A DNA stretch of 64,000 bases from Paralithodes platypus (taxonomy: Eukaryota; Arthropoda; Malacostraca; Decapoda; Lithodidae): the NCBI GenBank assembly GCA_032716605.1, contig CM064571.1, forward strand, positions 12,097,220 through 12,161,219, given 5' to 3'. The notes beneath the pieces were generated by a model, which saw only the letters and a program-made list of their open reading frames with translations, ran no database searches and was not told the origin of the DNA. Below, piece after piece: positions 44,074 to 56,202 of this stretch. Numbering within the stretch: the stretch's first letter is position 1; each line of letters begins with the position of its first letter. The position numbers and the translations under genes were made by a program.

Positions 44074-44482
44074 TATATATAATTATTGAGGGCTTTGATG
44101 TATTAGGACATTATTGAGGGCTTTGATGTATTAGGACATTATTGAGGGCTTTGATGTATTAGGACATTATTGAGGGCTTTGATGTATTAGGACATTATTG
44201 AGGGCTTTGATGTATTAGGACATTATTGAGGGCTTTGATGTATTAGGACATTATTGAGGGCTTTGATGTATTAGGACATTATTGAGGGCTTTGATGTATT
44301 AGGACATTATTGAGGGCTTTGATGTATTAGGACATTATTGAGGGCTTTGATGTATTAGGACATTATTGAGGGCTTTGATGTATTAGGACATTATTGAGGG
44401 CTTAGATGTATTAGGACATTATTGAGGGCTTTGATGTATTAGGACATTATTGAGGGCTTTGATGTATTAGGACATTATTGAC
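44074..44482. repeat. 28-bp minisatellite, about 14 copies
   Basis: Unit ATTATTGAGGGCTTTGATGT then ATTAGGAC, nearly invariant (one TTTGATG to TTAGATG change). Confidence 0.95.
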
Positions 44483-44519
44483 ACCTTTAGTTTAGTTACT
44501 TCAAAATCTGTAGTTTTCA

Positions 44520-44632
44520 TTGAGCGAGCTGTGGCCAGAAAACTAATTTTGGAGAGGTAATTATGCGAGTAAGATAATTTTCTTTCTGAATATTTTAAGG
44601 CAACCACTGGTGCATGAAAGGGTTAATCAATA
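44520..44632. mobile_element. Half copy related to family F
   Basis: GAAAACTAATTTTGGAGAGG, GAGTAAGATAATTTTC and the end GGTGCATGAAAGGGTTAA match, inverted, the element at 36691. Confidence 0.6.
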
Positions 44633-45582
44633 TCCAATCAACCAGTTATGTCAATTATTATATTATCCAGCAAAAAAAAATATATATGTACCGGTATATA
44701 TTTATATATACCGGTACTGTATATTATTTACAGCATATATACTGTATAATACTCATATAATACAGCAATAGATAGATAGATGGGTAAGTATAGTGGTAAA
44801 TAATAAATATTGAGCATAGGAGGAAATAAGAAAACTAGGAACCCTTTGACCTGCTTATCAGTTCCAGACTCCTTGTAAACAAACCTCCTCACCCCCTCCC
44901 CGCCCCCCCTCCCACCCCCTCTCGCCTAGTCTCCTTAGTTAATAAAATTAAATTTAAGCATGGCAGATATATGTAAACTTTTATATTCCCTTTGGGTCAG
45001 TCATGGAATTTGCATTCCAAAAAGACCAAATTTCACATATTTTGGTAAAATATTAATGGATATAATATTAATTGAAAATTATTGCAAGCATAATTATACT
45101 TATATCACCAATGTTATTTGACCTACTGTATACTGTATATAATATGTGAAATTTACTTTTTTGGAATACAAATCACCTAACCGAGTTCATGGAAACAAAA
45201 CATTTTACAAAAAAATATGCCATGTTAATAATTAGCATTTTTAACTAGGGTCATTATGTAAGCCTGAAGAAGGGTCTGCAAGGTTGGTAGTGGGGGGTCC
45301 CCCAGGGGGGCCTGAATAAGTACATTTTCCATGTTGGGTATATTTCCTTCCATTATCAATTGTTAGTTATACAGTATATCTTCATGAATTACAAACAGGT
45401 AGAAAAACAAACCGAGAAGAGATTTTATTGACTGTCATTTCGTTTACTTATGACTGGCAAGTTTGCTTTTGCAGAAGTACGACTTGTATATGAAGTGGAA
45501 TACTTTCTCCAAATAGTATTTCTCCTTCTTAATTAAAGCGGGAAAAGGTTAGCTATTCTTGATCACGCCGTGGTGTAGCTGA
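44633..45582. other. No feature recognised
   Basis: AT-rich with a C-rich run at 44889-44925. No gene, RNA or family member found. Confidence 0.5.
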
Positions 45583-45713
45583 TTAACCCTTTTCAGAATG
45601 GGTAGCGTCTCTTTAAGTGTATTATAGCTATATTATGGTGTTTTATGCAGCTTAGGAAGGATCTATGCTAGTTAAATGGCTAATAGAGATAGTGTGTAGA
45701 CTTGTAATTGATA
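45583..45713. mobile_element. Half family C copy C8
   Basis: TTAACCCTTTTCAGAATGGG to GCTAATAGAGATAGTGTGTAG, with TGCAGCTTAGGAAGGATCTA. It fuses directly to the following family A fragment without a right arm. Confidence 0.75.
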
Positions 45714-45912
45714 GAGAGCTATAGCGAGCCTGATATTTTAAGAGGAATCGGCCTTCGGCCGGGACATTTTTCTACCGAACAATGTACACATTTATCCTGA
45801 AGGAGGGTCTAGGGGGTGATTTTCTAAGCTTAATTGAGGTCTATCGAGGAAACTAAGAAATGAATGAATAAATGAATTAATAGACCAAAAAAACGGCCCC
45901 CCTCCCCATAAG
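45714..45912 (-). mobile_element. Truncated family A copy A18
   Basis: From ATAGCGAGCCTGATATTTTA through CGGCCTTCGGCCGGGAC to GAATTAATAGACC and CCTCCCCATAA. Module half missing. Confidence 0.82.
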
Positions 45913-46071
45913 TGGATTTCTCATAAACTTAGCTCTCTCCAGAAACTTTATACATAAGTTATCCGCTAGAAACATTATCTCTAGAGGCAGTTATGTAATG
46001 GGCGACCTCACACAGAGAACATGTCCACAATATGTTTTCCTATTCATTGGACTGATGGCTAAATATGAGCC

Positions 46072-46502
46072 TTAACCCATTCGCTGCAGGTGACGTTCTG
46101 GAATGTTTTGGCAAGTTACAGCAATTTCCAGGTTTTAAAAGCCTGTAAAAAACGTAAGAAATCGAGTGACAGTGGGTGGGAGCGTGAGGGGCCCACCTCC
46201 GACCCTCAGAGCACCGAGCGGCTCACTTAGTAAGGCTGTGTGGCGGGCGAGTCTCTCTCTGTCTCTCTCATAAGTGCAGCCAAGCGAGCGAGTGTTACAT
46301 AATAGCGGGGTTCCCACGTTTCACTGGGATCACTGCGGGTGAACCAGACCACGTATATGGTCCGTTCTGGTGTCATTTTGAAGCTATTTTCGCCTAGTTT
46401 TCGGCAGAATACACTTCATTTAATGCAGATGCTTGATTTATCATTCAGGAGTGCCTGAATAGGCCCTAAATAGCCCAAAACAGCCCGCAGCCAAAGGGTT
46501 AA
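46072..46502. mobile_element. Family D TTAA element
   Basis: TTAACCCATTCGCTGCAGG at the left and GCCCGCAGCCAAAGGGTTAA at the right form imperfect inverted ends of about 20 bp. 431 bp, no coding capacity. Single copy in the window. Confidence 0.65.
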
Positions 46503-46722
46503 GTTCGGTTCACACATGCATGAATTAACGTACCGTCCGTCCCCGACCAAGAAAATAGGCAGGACGGCATCAATCATGTGGCCACGATGGACACTATGGC
46601 CATTCCAACGGTTTTATGCCCCCGTTCTCATCCCGTTAGTCGGCGTCTAGATGCCGCCAGGCTGCGTCTAGACGACGACTGCTCCCGTGTGTGTCCCGTG
46701 GATGTCCCGACATAACACGTTT
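46503..46722. mobile_element. One end of a Harbinger-like element (J)
   Basis: Starts right after a TTA(A) with GTTCGGTTCACACATGCATG, resembling the H and G ends (GGTTCACACATTCACG). The interior has CCCGT/ACGGG-rich text as in H. It runs into B13 without an opposite end. Confidence 0.5.
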
Positions 46723-46723
46723 T

Positions 46724-47044
46724 CAGCCAACTGTTTTAAGACGTTTATCCCCTTCCAGGTGTCACTTTCTTCTTGGCGAGCGATAGAGAGCCAACATTGT
46801 ATGGAGAGATCCGGCTTCGCCGGGGAAATTTTTCTATTAAAAAATTTACAAATTTAGCTTGCTGTCAAAAAAATATATATATATATATATAAATATATGC
46901 TGGCTCGCTGCCGCTCGACAGGAAAATGTTGACACCTGGATGGCGGTAAACGTCTTAAAACAGTAGGCTGAATGGGGCCGAATGAATACAAGCCAAAGAG
47001 AGAGGGAGAGAAAGAGAAAAAAAGTGAGGAGGGTCCCCTTTAAG
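46724..47044 (-). mobile_element. Family B copy B13, one end lost
   Basis: TCAGCCAACTGTTTTAAGAC through TCCGGCTTCGCCGGGGA, TA run and arm to GAGGGTCCCCTTTAA. The outer 80 bp of one arm are missing. Confidence 0.87.
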
Positions 47045-48398
47045 AGAGAACAAGATTAGAACAGAATACATGTCTCCTGTTTATAAGATATATTTACATT
47101 AGTTATAAGGTAAGTTTGGCAAACATTAGTAAGTGACTGGCAAGAAAAAGTTAATGTAGATGGAGATATAATAGTTAACCTGCGATAGATACAGATTTAT
47201 GCTATGTGTGGGGGAGGGGAGTTAGTGAAGTATTGGCTGTAAAATAAATGGTGTTGAGGGCTTCTATGGTAATGAAATATAGTTATATTTCAGTCGCGTT
47301 ACCGGAGTCATCAACGCAACCATATAATTCTTCAAAGTAACAATGGGATAACATGTGTATAATGTTTAATTATTTATGTTAATAGAGATCCCGAAACAGG
47401 GAACAGCAATAAACTCTTTTCAATACATAAATATGTTGCCCTGAGTGACAGGCAAAGGTGTTAGAGAAATCTGAGCAAGGGTGCGGAGAGGGCCAGGTGT
47501 GTAGTCAGGGTGCATCTTCTGATATTGTCTCTCATTTGAGCGGCACACTGATGAAGAAGTGAACAGAATACAACTCACTTTACCAAGCAAAATATGACTT
47601 GGTGCCTCAAGCAGGATATGACTGAAGTATGCGGGGGTGACACACGGAAGACAATTTGCACGAACGAGCAGAATATGACTTGTTATGGCAAGCGGAACAT
47701 GACTCAGCGCCTCAAGCGGAATACGACTTGAGTGTGATGATGGGACAAGCAACATCCGAGTTGTTCGGTCACCAAACTGATACAACTTTCCTGAATGAGC
47801 AGTAAACAGCTAGTTTTGCCAAGCAAAATACGACTTATGTATGATAAGCTTGATGAGCTGACGACTGGTGTTTTGCTCAGAGTTTGTATCCGCTTTTCCT
47901 TCCAACTGGTGGTCTTGGACAAAATAGTGTTCCTGGTCTCTGTTGTTGTGGTGTTTTCTATGCCTTTGTCAATCCAGGGTGGCAAGTAAAGGTGATATGA
48001 ATGGCAGGAGCTCAGCTAGGAACGGGGTATTGGCCCCTGGGGAGCTGGGGGCAGAGTCTTGGCAGGACTTCATGACATGACAGGTGATGTCATAGGTCGT
48101 GACAACTAGGCAGAGGATCCTGTCGGCTGGCCTTAAAAAGAGCGATGGTTGATGAGTTGCTCATACTTTATTCTCACCTGGTATCACTATCACTGATCCA
48201 ATGCGTCTTGGAGGTGTAGGTGTTGAGTAATCAGGCATTGTAATTATTAAATAGGTAACAATATGTAACAATTCTGTTGTAAATTGAGTGTGGAATAAGT
48301 ATCTAATGATAATGTCGCACAGGTTGGGAAAGGGATATCCTGACCAGGATTCAATCCCACTTACTCCAGGTATTTTTGGGAGAGTTGGGCATTGTGAC
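47045..48398. other. Unassigned; degenerate GCGGAATATGACTTG repeats at 47560-47850
   Basis: The segment AAGC(A/G)(A/G)AATA(T/C)GACTT recurs about six times at irregular spacing. No recognisable gene; the 121-codon minus frame over it has ILLEA/ILLGK repetition only. Confidence 0.5.
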
Positions 48399-49139
48399 TA
48401 CTCGACCATGAGCGGATATAAGGGAAGCAACCTTTGTTCTTACTACTCGACCATGAGCGGATATAAGGGAAGCAACCTTTGTTCTTACTACTCGACCATG
48501 AGCGGATATAAGGGAAGCAACCTTTGTTCTTACTACTCGACCATGAGCGGATATAAGGGAAGCAACCTTTGTTCTTACTACTCGACCATGAGCGGATATA
48601 AGGGAAGCATCCTTTGTTCTTACTACTCGACCATGAGCGGATATAAGGGAAGCAACCTTTGTTCTTACTACTCGACCATGAGCGGATATAAGGGAAGCAA
48701 CCTTTGTTCTTACTACTCGACCATGAGCGGATATAAGGGAAGCAACCTTTGTTCTTACTACTCGACCATGAGCGGATATAAGGGAAGCAACCTTTGTTCT
48801 TACTACTCGACCATGAGCGGATATAAGGGAAGCAACCTTTGTTCTTATTTGAAGAACCAGGTTATAGTCTCATGGAGGATTATGCCTTCATTCATGTGGC
48901 AAGTTTTTTAGACTTTTTTAGACTTTTTAGTTTTTTACTACTCGACCATGAGCGGATATAAGGGAAGCAACCTTTGTTCTTACTACTCGACCATGAGCGG
49001 ATATAAGGGAAGCAACCTTTGTTCTTACTACTCGACCATGAGCGGATATAAGGGAAGCAACCTTTGTTCTTATTTGAAGAACCAGGTTATAGTCTCATGG
49101 AGGATTATGCCTTCATTCATGTGGCAAGTTTTTTAGACT
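48399..49139. repeat. 45-bp minisatellite, 10 + 3 copies, with duplicated flank
   Basis: Unit CTACTCGACCATGAGCGGAT then ATAAGGGAAGCAACCTTTGTTCTTA. After ten units comes a flank (TTTGAAGAACCAGGTTATAG to GGCAAGTTTTTTAGACTT). A T-rich bridge follows, then three more units and the same flank again. The 207-codon frame (YSTMSGYKGSNLCSY repeated) is due to the 45-bp period. Confidence 0.94.
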
Positions 49140-49245
49140 TCAATAATGACTATTGTATACATTCCCACTGCCAACTTGGCTAAGTGATATGATATTTATC
49201 ATCCTGGTACTATTATGGAACATCTCTGATGACAAATATGTACTT

Positions 49246-49858
49246 CTCAAGTAACTCATTTTCGCCACTCACGCTCTTGATTTGGGCCTCTCCAACAACG
49301 TCCATGCTTCTCTCCTGAATGGCAATGTTGGGATAACCATAGTATTATGCAATGACTTCTTTGCTTCCATGCTGACCGCCCTATTCCTAGTCACTGCTTT
49401 CAGCGTTCCTACAACCCTCTTCCCCTGTTGCTCTCTCCCTCTCTTGCACTTCATTCTCCATACTCCCATCTGTACTCATCACACTGCCCAAATTCTTAAA
49501 TTGGGCTAACATTTTCTATAACCTGACCATTCAACCTCACCTTACATTCTCTGACTGTACCCCTTTCAAAGACCATAACCTTACTCTTCCCCGCATTTAC
49601 CTTTGAATCCATTTTTCACACACGGTTCCAAACATATTTACCAGACCCTGTAACTCCCACTCATTATCACTCATCATAACTGTATTGTCAACATACAGCA
49701 GTACTGGCAATTTCCACTAATTTCCTTCCCATATTAGCGGTACACCAATATCCACTGTACTTCCCTGTAATAATTTCATGACTCCATCCATATAAATATT
49801 GAACAACCTTGGGGACATCATACACCCTTGCCTTAGCTCAGCATTCAGATCAGGCTAG
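49246..49858 (-). pseudogene. Old RTE-type LINE fragment
   Basis: Collinear with 33300-33910 (for example TGACTCCATCCATATA; CCAGACCCTG.AACTCCCA; AAAGACCATAACCTT) but with many indels and stops. It covers the RT after motif B through the tail start; the FADD site is changed. Confidence 0.82.
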
Positions 49859-49869
49859 CGATTGTCATA

Positions 49870-50275
49870 TTAGCGCTATAATTACGTTGCAAAAAACGAC
49901 AATACTAATTGTATCATCTACTGAATTTCTAGCACTTTTTAAATCTTTGCATATATTTTCACTCCGTAAACTGTAATTGTTCTGTGCTGCAAAAATTATG
50001 TATAAATGGGTATAAATTCGTCTGTTCCTTATATTATCAGTCTTTTTTATAACGAATACTACCATATACTCATATAGTACTAGGCAGTGTAATAATCTTC
50101 ACGTAGCATGGACAGGAGCAGCTATGGCTCAGAAAATATTTAGACATCAAGGAGCTCGTATATGGAACGGATTGTCCGAAATCATTATAGACGATTGTTC
50201 GTTAGTATTATTTAAGAATAAATTAAAGAACTACCTTTTGAACGATGGTATGGTAATGTTTAACAAACTTATATA
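49870..50275 (+). pseudogene. LINE C-terminal fragment (CR1/L2-like)
   Basis: Broken frames give YSTRQCNNLHVAW, then KIFRHQGARIWNGLSEIIID and FKNKLKNYLLND. This is the usual C-terminal signature after the RT of CR1/L2-type LINEs (..TR....F.G..IWN.LP..I....SL..FK..LK.YLL). 5' truncated, stops present. Confidence 0.65.
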
Positions 50276-52398
50276 GCTACTAATATTATATAATGTAACA
50301 GGAGATATATAATTATTATCTTATTTCAATTTGTATGATTTTTGTTTTTCTCGTGTGTAGCGTTTCATTTTACTCAGCACTTGCACTCCCTGTTATGCTG
50401 TAAACTGTTACTGTATTTGTATGCAATATACAAGGACACATATACCATTAGGTATCTAGTCCTCATTGTCCTAGTTTGGGTTTAATTATATGTTAAATGT
50501 ATCAATATTAAATAATGTATTACTATGACAATATACTATTTGGAATTTGAATTGGAATACTTGAATACAAAGAACCTTATGCCGATATGTAAATGCATAT
50601 TAATTCTGGTTTTTGTTTACCTGACATACTTAGCAACATTTCGAAGGTATTATCATTGCATAGTGTGGTTTATTTATGGAAATATATTCAGTAATGCTAT
50701 CGGTTTTGTAGAGATTATATACCTCGCTCCCAGGTAGCTCCCAGGCTTTTTGTAACGGATGGACATGAAAATATCAACACTACGGCGCCTACATGGTTTT
50801 ATGTGACAACTTAGGCTTGTAAAAATGATCAGGAGAAACAAAGTCTCTATAATTATGAAGCCATATAAGACGCTGTAACATAAATATTTTTATGATAGCC
50901 CAGTCTTCTTATCATCAATAAACCATGGTGGATCCTGGGTCCTCCTAGCTGGCAAACGGTGTTCATATAAATGAAGATATTTCAATAAAGAGAAGACTAT
51001 ACTCATTGGTTTAGCCCCAGAAATGCTGGTAAGTATGTCAGGTAAATGAAAACAACTATGGATATGCAGCTAAAGCGTATTCTAACATAAAAGGAATGTT
51101 GATTATTTGTTTCTATGTAGTTTATTGGGAGAAAGTTGTAATTGTACTGCCCTGCCGTCAGATGGCCACACCTATTATCTATCACGATCATTTCCCCTCG
51201 AGGGAGGCTGTGAGTGGGGAATCTTGACATAACTATCTTTGTTGTCAGTGTCTGCAAGGATTCACTTCACAATTTGTTTTCATTATTTTTGTACTTTACT
51301 CTCAATCAGGTCATATATGAAGATATATATATATATATATATATGTCATTAACGCTATTGCCTGCCAAGCTAAAACATAAACTTAAAAAACCCTGAAATA
51401 CCCAAAGTATCTTCAGTCATGTTGTTGAGCCTCTATCTCTGTGGTTCTGGTCATTAAAAATGCACATATTTATATTCGTGACATTAGTAGATCACATGAT
51501 CAAGAACACTCTATTGTATATTGCTTGACGGAAGTTACAGTACATACAGCTTTAAAAGCTAAAAAATATAAAGCTCCTCCTTTGTTGCCCAATGAATGAC
51601 CCCCTCCCCCCCCCCCCCCACCATCAAAAGTGAGGCAAATCAGTTCATTATTCACAAAAAAACTCGAGCTTCACTAAGCATATACCTCTGAAAACACGCT
51701 TGACACTTGAACATTGCTTGATCTCAAGTATAATTTAATACAGTTTCATAGAACTGCCAGGAAAGTATGAACAGGGCAGTAAAATGCTAAAGCTCCTTCC
51801 TATCATTATACTGAGAAAAAACAAAATAGATTAAGATCTTCAACTTCTGACTAATGATTGTAAACCTTCTTCCTTGCTTGACTGCAGCACCAATCATTCC
51901 TTTAAACATCTCCTAGTTAAACAGTCACCTTGCCTTAAATCTGCGACTGACTGCATTTGTATAGTAATACTTTTTTTATTATCCTTTTTCCTCAGATACA
52001 CTGAGGATCACTGCATTTAACTAAGATATTACTCTCTTCCCCACATACACGAAGGATCACTTATTGCTGTGTTATGTTACTAACCCAAATTGTCCCCTAC
52101 CAACATCTTCTAACCCTGCCATGGACATTAATCCCAGGACAGTAGTTCCCTTTCCAATTGTCCCTTACCCACTTTAAACCACTGTTGAACACTCTGAGCA
52201 GTAGCGACTTAGAGGGCAAACAACATCGAGTGGCCGCTAGACATTGTGTTGCTTTGCATCTATTCAGATATTCAAGCATTCAGTATCCTTAATAATTGAT
52301 TAATCAGAGAAAAGGTGAGAATTTATTTGGTTTATGACTTTAGGTTTCCTTTCTTATGTTAGGGAGGGAACAAGGAGTAATATGCGTTAGTGACCTAC
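50276..52398. other. AT-rich, probably intronic
   Basis: No mobile element or exon recognised; a short (AT)n at 51321-51345 and a C-run near 51606. It lies downstream of the Dpr-like exon with its splice donor, so it should be intron (inference). Confidence 0.5.
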
Positions 52399-53309
52399 TT
52401 GTCTTTCCATGGAGTGCAGGGTGGTACAGGGGAGGAAGGCCGATCCTCCCAGCTGGGCCGTCACGTTAGCCAGGGTGTTGTTCTTGTTCTCGGTAGCCAG
52501 CTGAGGTGTGGCTGGCTGGATCCCTGGGGTGCTGGGTGATGGGATAGACGACTGGACAGCTGGGAAATGTTTGCTGGATGGATTTTCACTGGCTTGAGAT
52601 GTGGTAGACGATAGGGCAGCAGGAAAGTCTTGGCTCTTTGGATACTGGGAGGTACTGGCCGTGGTAGATGGGAATGTTTGCTTCTTTGGAAATTGTGTGG
52701 TACTAGATTTGTCAGTGGTTAGTAGAGCTGGGAACTCTTGGCTACTTAAGGGGAATTGGGTGCTGCTTGATATGGTAGAGGATAGTAGAGCTGGGATATC
52801 TTGGCTACGCTGTGTATCTAGATTCCCTTGTGAGGCCCTAATTGTGGCTGCCGAACTGTTAAACTTGACGAGGGATGGAAACCCTAGCTTCTCTCGATGT
52901 TGAGTGGCTTTAATGGCAGAAGAGGCTGGTATAACATGGACATCTTTACTTTGTCGATGATGGGTCACAGTAGAGGAAAACAGAGCAGGAACTACTTTGC
53001 TGTGTCGATATTGGATGTTGGTAGAGGACACCAAACCAGGGAAGTTTTGCCTTTGTCGATGTTGAGTGATAGAAGACAGCAGAGCTGGGATATCTTGGCC
53101 TTGTTGATGTTGGTTGTTCGCAGAGGACAACGTAACATGGGAATCTTGGCTTTGTAGATTTTGTGTCTTTGGGGAGGCTCTAACCCTAGGACTTGGACTG
53201 GTACAGTTGACACAGGAAGAGGACACAGATTTGTGTTGATGGCTTTGATCCTCTAGAGTGGGTGGAGAAGCTGTCGTCCAACCAGAGACGGCATTCGTGG
53301 ACATGTTTC
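52399..53309 (-). CDS. Dpr-like gene, exon with repetitive linker and Ig-domain start
   Basis: Open for the whole exon on the minus strand. Boundaries: acceptor CTCCTTCCAG before GAAACATGTCC, and donor CAA/GTAGGT at 52398-52393. The first 280 residues are Ser/Thr/Gln/Pro-rich and consist of degenerate repeats around SQDIPALLSST / SQEFPALL / SQDFPAAL. The last residues NVTAQLGGSAFLPC then TLHSMERQ match the start of Ig domain 1 in Dpr (defective proboscis extension response) proteins, including the first Ig cysteine and the usual exon end before the VSW strand. Dpr proteins are neuronal surface receptors that bind DIP proteins; the long linker before Ig1 is unusual. The frame's own ATG upstream of the acceptor (MLLLPG) is judged intronic. 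Confidence 0.72.
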
Positions 53310-53902
53310 CTGGAAGGAGTAACAAGACTGTCTAGGACGATCGGTGGTGACTATATGCATACTAATAACATAATACATTGGGCTACAGTTCAAAGTGAAT
53401 AATTCAGAATTAGTAATGGAAATAATTTTAGATATAATATGGACAACAGTAATTAATTTATGTTCATAAACAGGATATATTAAACAGCTTACATATTATA
53501 AATACATGAACACATATTTTTCGAAAACAAATACAAAATTCACCTTTATCAGACAGAACATTTAGGAAATATATTTGGTGGCTCAGAAAAGAAATTAACA
53601 TGAATGCATAGGCAGAACGAAAACAAACAGTTTATCATAGAAATATGACTTTATTTAATATTTCTTTTATGTTTAGCCCATAGAAAAGATTACATTAAAT
53701 ACATGGCAGTTAAACCTTGTCAGTAAATTTACTTGATGTTGCTAAACTCTATAAGCCACTGAAGTGTCGTGGCTTTGTGCTTTAGGTAAGAAAAACAGGG
53801 TTCAGTTCGTTAGACTGCAGATGATATTTGTTGTATATGAAAGGTCAAAGATAATAGGATATTTCTATCCCACTACCTACGGTCACTGGCCATAGTTTTA
53901 AT

Positions 53903-54391
53903 TTAATCCCTAACTGGCGGCGCGCAACATATGTTGAATGAAATAAATCTGTCCTAAGTGGCGGCGCGCGACATCTGTCGAGCGCCATTTTCAGCACGTA
54001 ATGTTGCTAAGAGAGAGAGCTGAGCGGTGGGACGAGCGTAGCAACCCTATGACCGCTCCCCACAACCACCGTGGACATACTGAACTGTATCCTACTTTCC
54101 TCCCTCCTTTCTCACTCGCTACACAGGGAATTATGTAAGGAAATTACCTTATTTCAGGGTTTTTGCACTCGTGTTGCACGATCGTTGCAAGAGAACCAGT
54201 GGTCGTACAAGGATGGTTTGGGTGTCATTGGAAAGCTCTGTTTACGCCCTTTCAGGCATACATATTTGTTTTACGCTCTGCGTCTTATTTAGGCATGAAA
54301 ATGATCACATAAACAACCCTATTTAGGGTAAACAAAAAAATGCTGTGCGGTACGGTCAAATAGACCGCCTAGCCCGCCAATAAGGTGTTAA
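53903..54391. mobile_element. Family E TTAA element, copy E2
   Basis: Inverted relative to E1, from TTAATCCCTAACTGGCGGCG to GCCCGCCAATAAGGTGTTAA. It sits in the intron between the two Dpr-like exons. Confidence 0.78.
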
Positions 54392-54699
54392 AGTATCTGT
54401 TATCGACCCAGTCCAATCAGTTGTTGTTATTATATTGTCAAAATGTGGTGGACTGGTTAGCACCTTAGTCTGGTGTTCAGAAAAAACACTTATCCAATTC
54501 TTAATTGCCTGAAATATTAGTTTATATATAACTGTTTATGAATTGTTTTAATTTGCATGAAATAAATATCTTTTATATACTATATTATTTACAAACCTGC
54601 AGACATTATAAATCTGCATGAATACATACAGATAAAACATACTTTAATTATTTTACTTTTAGACAGATTGGGAGACAAAAATATAATTACGTAACTGAC

Positions 54700-54873
54700 C
54701 ATTATCCAGTTGGGTGATGGTGGATGTGGTGATGGGGGTGGTGGTGGTGGTGGCAGTATAGTTCACTTGAGGTTCACTGGTCACCACCCTGGCTAGGCTC
54801 AGTAGTGGCAGTAATAGTAACAGCCACAGGAGACATAGACACGGCACAGACCCCAACCGCATCATGAAGGATT
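54700..54873 (-). CDS. Dpr-like gene, signal-peptide exon
   Basis: Preceded by a strong acceptor (CTCTAACTTCTCCTACCCTCAG on the minus strand in two parts: branch-like CTAAC and CTACCCTCAG). The ATG is at 54865, so a 5' UTR exon lies further right or outside. It encodes MMRLGSVPCLCLLWLLLLLP then LLSLARVVTSEP, a clear signal peptide, and a Thr-rich stretch (YTATTTTTPITTSTITQLDN). The donor AATG/GTCAGT at 54700 leaves phase 1, which matches the next exon (completing a Gly codon before NMSTNAV). The intron is 1,390 bp. Assigned to the Dpr-like gene by phase and strand, not by a family-specific motif. Confidence 0.65.
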
Positions 54874-55073
54874 CTGAGGGTAGGAGAAGTTAGAGTGTTA
54901 GATATTTCACCTTATGAATGGGAGAAATACAGTGTGTGTAGCAGTGTGCGTGTTTCGACCAGTAAAAGTATGTTAAAGTATGGGTGTGGGTGTGCCTGCA
55001 TGTGGGGGGTTGGAGGGGGGGGGGGGGGGGGGCAACGTGAGCGTATCTAATATGTGAATATTTGAATTTGAAT

Positions 55074-55074
<1 letters not shown>

Positions 55075-55157
<83 letters not shown>

Positions 55158-55160
55158 TAT
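55075..55160. repeat. (TA)n tract, left part
   Basis: Interrupted once by CCGG. The tract continues at 56156-56199 on the other side of the mariner-like element. A G-run of about 18 lies at 55015-55032. Confidence 0.94.
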
Positions 55161-55166
55161 AAAATA

Positions 55167-56153
55167 CAGGGTGTCCCAGGAGGAAAGGGCATAACTTTGG
55201 GAAATGATAGAACAAAGTATTCTAAGACTAAAATTTTCTATAAGAAATATTCCAAATCTTGACCGGTATCAAGATATTGCATGTTGAAAATGGTATTTTC
55301 TTCAGTATTTCCCCATAAGGCTGGCCTAGCTGTCCTAGTGCCTACCACACCTCCATCTTTCTGCACTTATTTTACCATGTTATTATATAGATACTATAAT
55401 TCTGTAAGTTGCAAAATGATTATAGACATATTAGCTCACTTTGGACCAGTTAGAAATTATTTGACATGGGAGAGTCCATTACAGTGATGCGTGGGAGGAC
55501 ACTAACTTACACCGTCAATATCTTTATAATGGTTGAGATTTGAACTTTTTGTTATTGAACAGTTTATGCGTAGAATACCTTGTTGTTGTTGTTGTTGTTC
55601 CCCAAGCTGCCTGGCCGAACAGCCCCAAGGACCCGAGCAAGGCCAAGGCCATAACCGAGTGCCCCCACAGAACCCTCCCTGCTGACCACAATAAAGCCTG
55701 GGTGACCGAAGCCACTCCATGGCGGGGAGCTGAGGAGGGTGCGGAAATGCCCGGGAAACCAAAGCCACACCCAGGGCCCTGTGCCCCTCAGCAATTATAA
55801 AGAGAAAGTTGAGGGGCAAAGGAAAAATGTGACACTTTGGCTTCCAATCTTGGTAGATTGGGAGGTCAATCCACGGAAGAGACGCCGTCACTTGAGATCT
55901 AGAAAATATTTAAGTAAATGGAACAGTCAGAGTAAGCTATGGGTATGGCAGAGATCGCTCAGCTCTCACTCTGATAGACCAGCCCATCACCACATGACTA
56001 GAACCCAATCCTCTCAGCATCAGCTAGGAAAGGCCCTAGAAAGCCACCTATGGCGGGGGGATAGCTCCCCTATTTCAACCCCTTTCGGGGTTGGGCACCC
56101 GCCTATACCTTGTTCTATCCTTTCCCAAAGTTATGCCCTTTCCTCCTGGGACA

Positions 56154-56155
<2 letters not shown>
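55167..56155. mobile_element. Mariner-like non-autonomous element
   Basis: Inverted ends of about 46 bp: CAGGGTGTCCCAGGAGGAAA then GGGCATAACTTTGGGAAA at the left, mirrored at 56112-56155. A left TA precedes CAGGGTGTCCC, typical of mariner/Tc1 ends; the right outermost CTG is lost. The interior has no transposase, but includes (TTG)n and a GC-rich part (55600-55800) unlike its surroundings. Inserted within a TA tract. Confidence 0.78.

Positions 56156-56199
<44 letters not shown>

Positions 56200-56202
<3 letters not shown>

Noticed and set aside
47420..47785. 121-codon minus frame as a gene
   Set aside because: It follows degenerate GCGGAATATGACTTG repeats; no domain or splice context recognised.
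48288..48911. 207-codon frame with YSTMSGYKGSNLCSY repeats
   Set aside because: 45-bp array without coding context; the second block has the same artefact.
53310..53325. ATG of the 312-codon frame (MLLLPG) as the start of the Dpr-like protein
   Set aside because: It lies upstream of a good splice acceptor, and joining to the signal-peptide exon in phase 1 explains the frame better.
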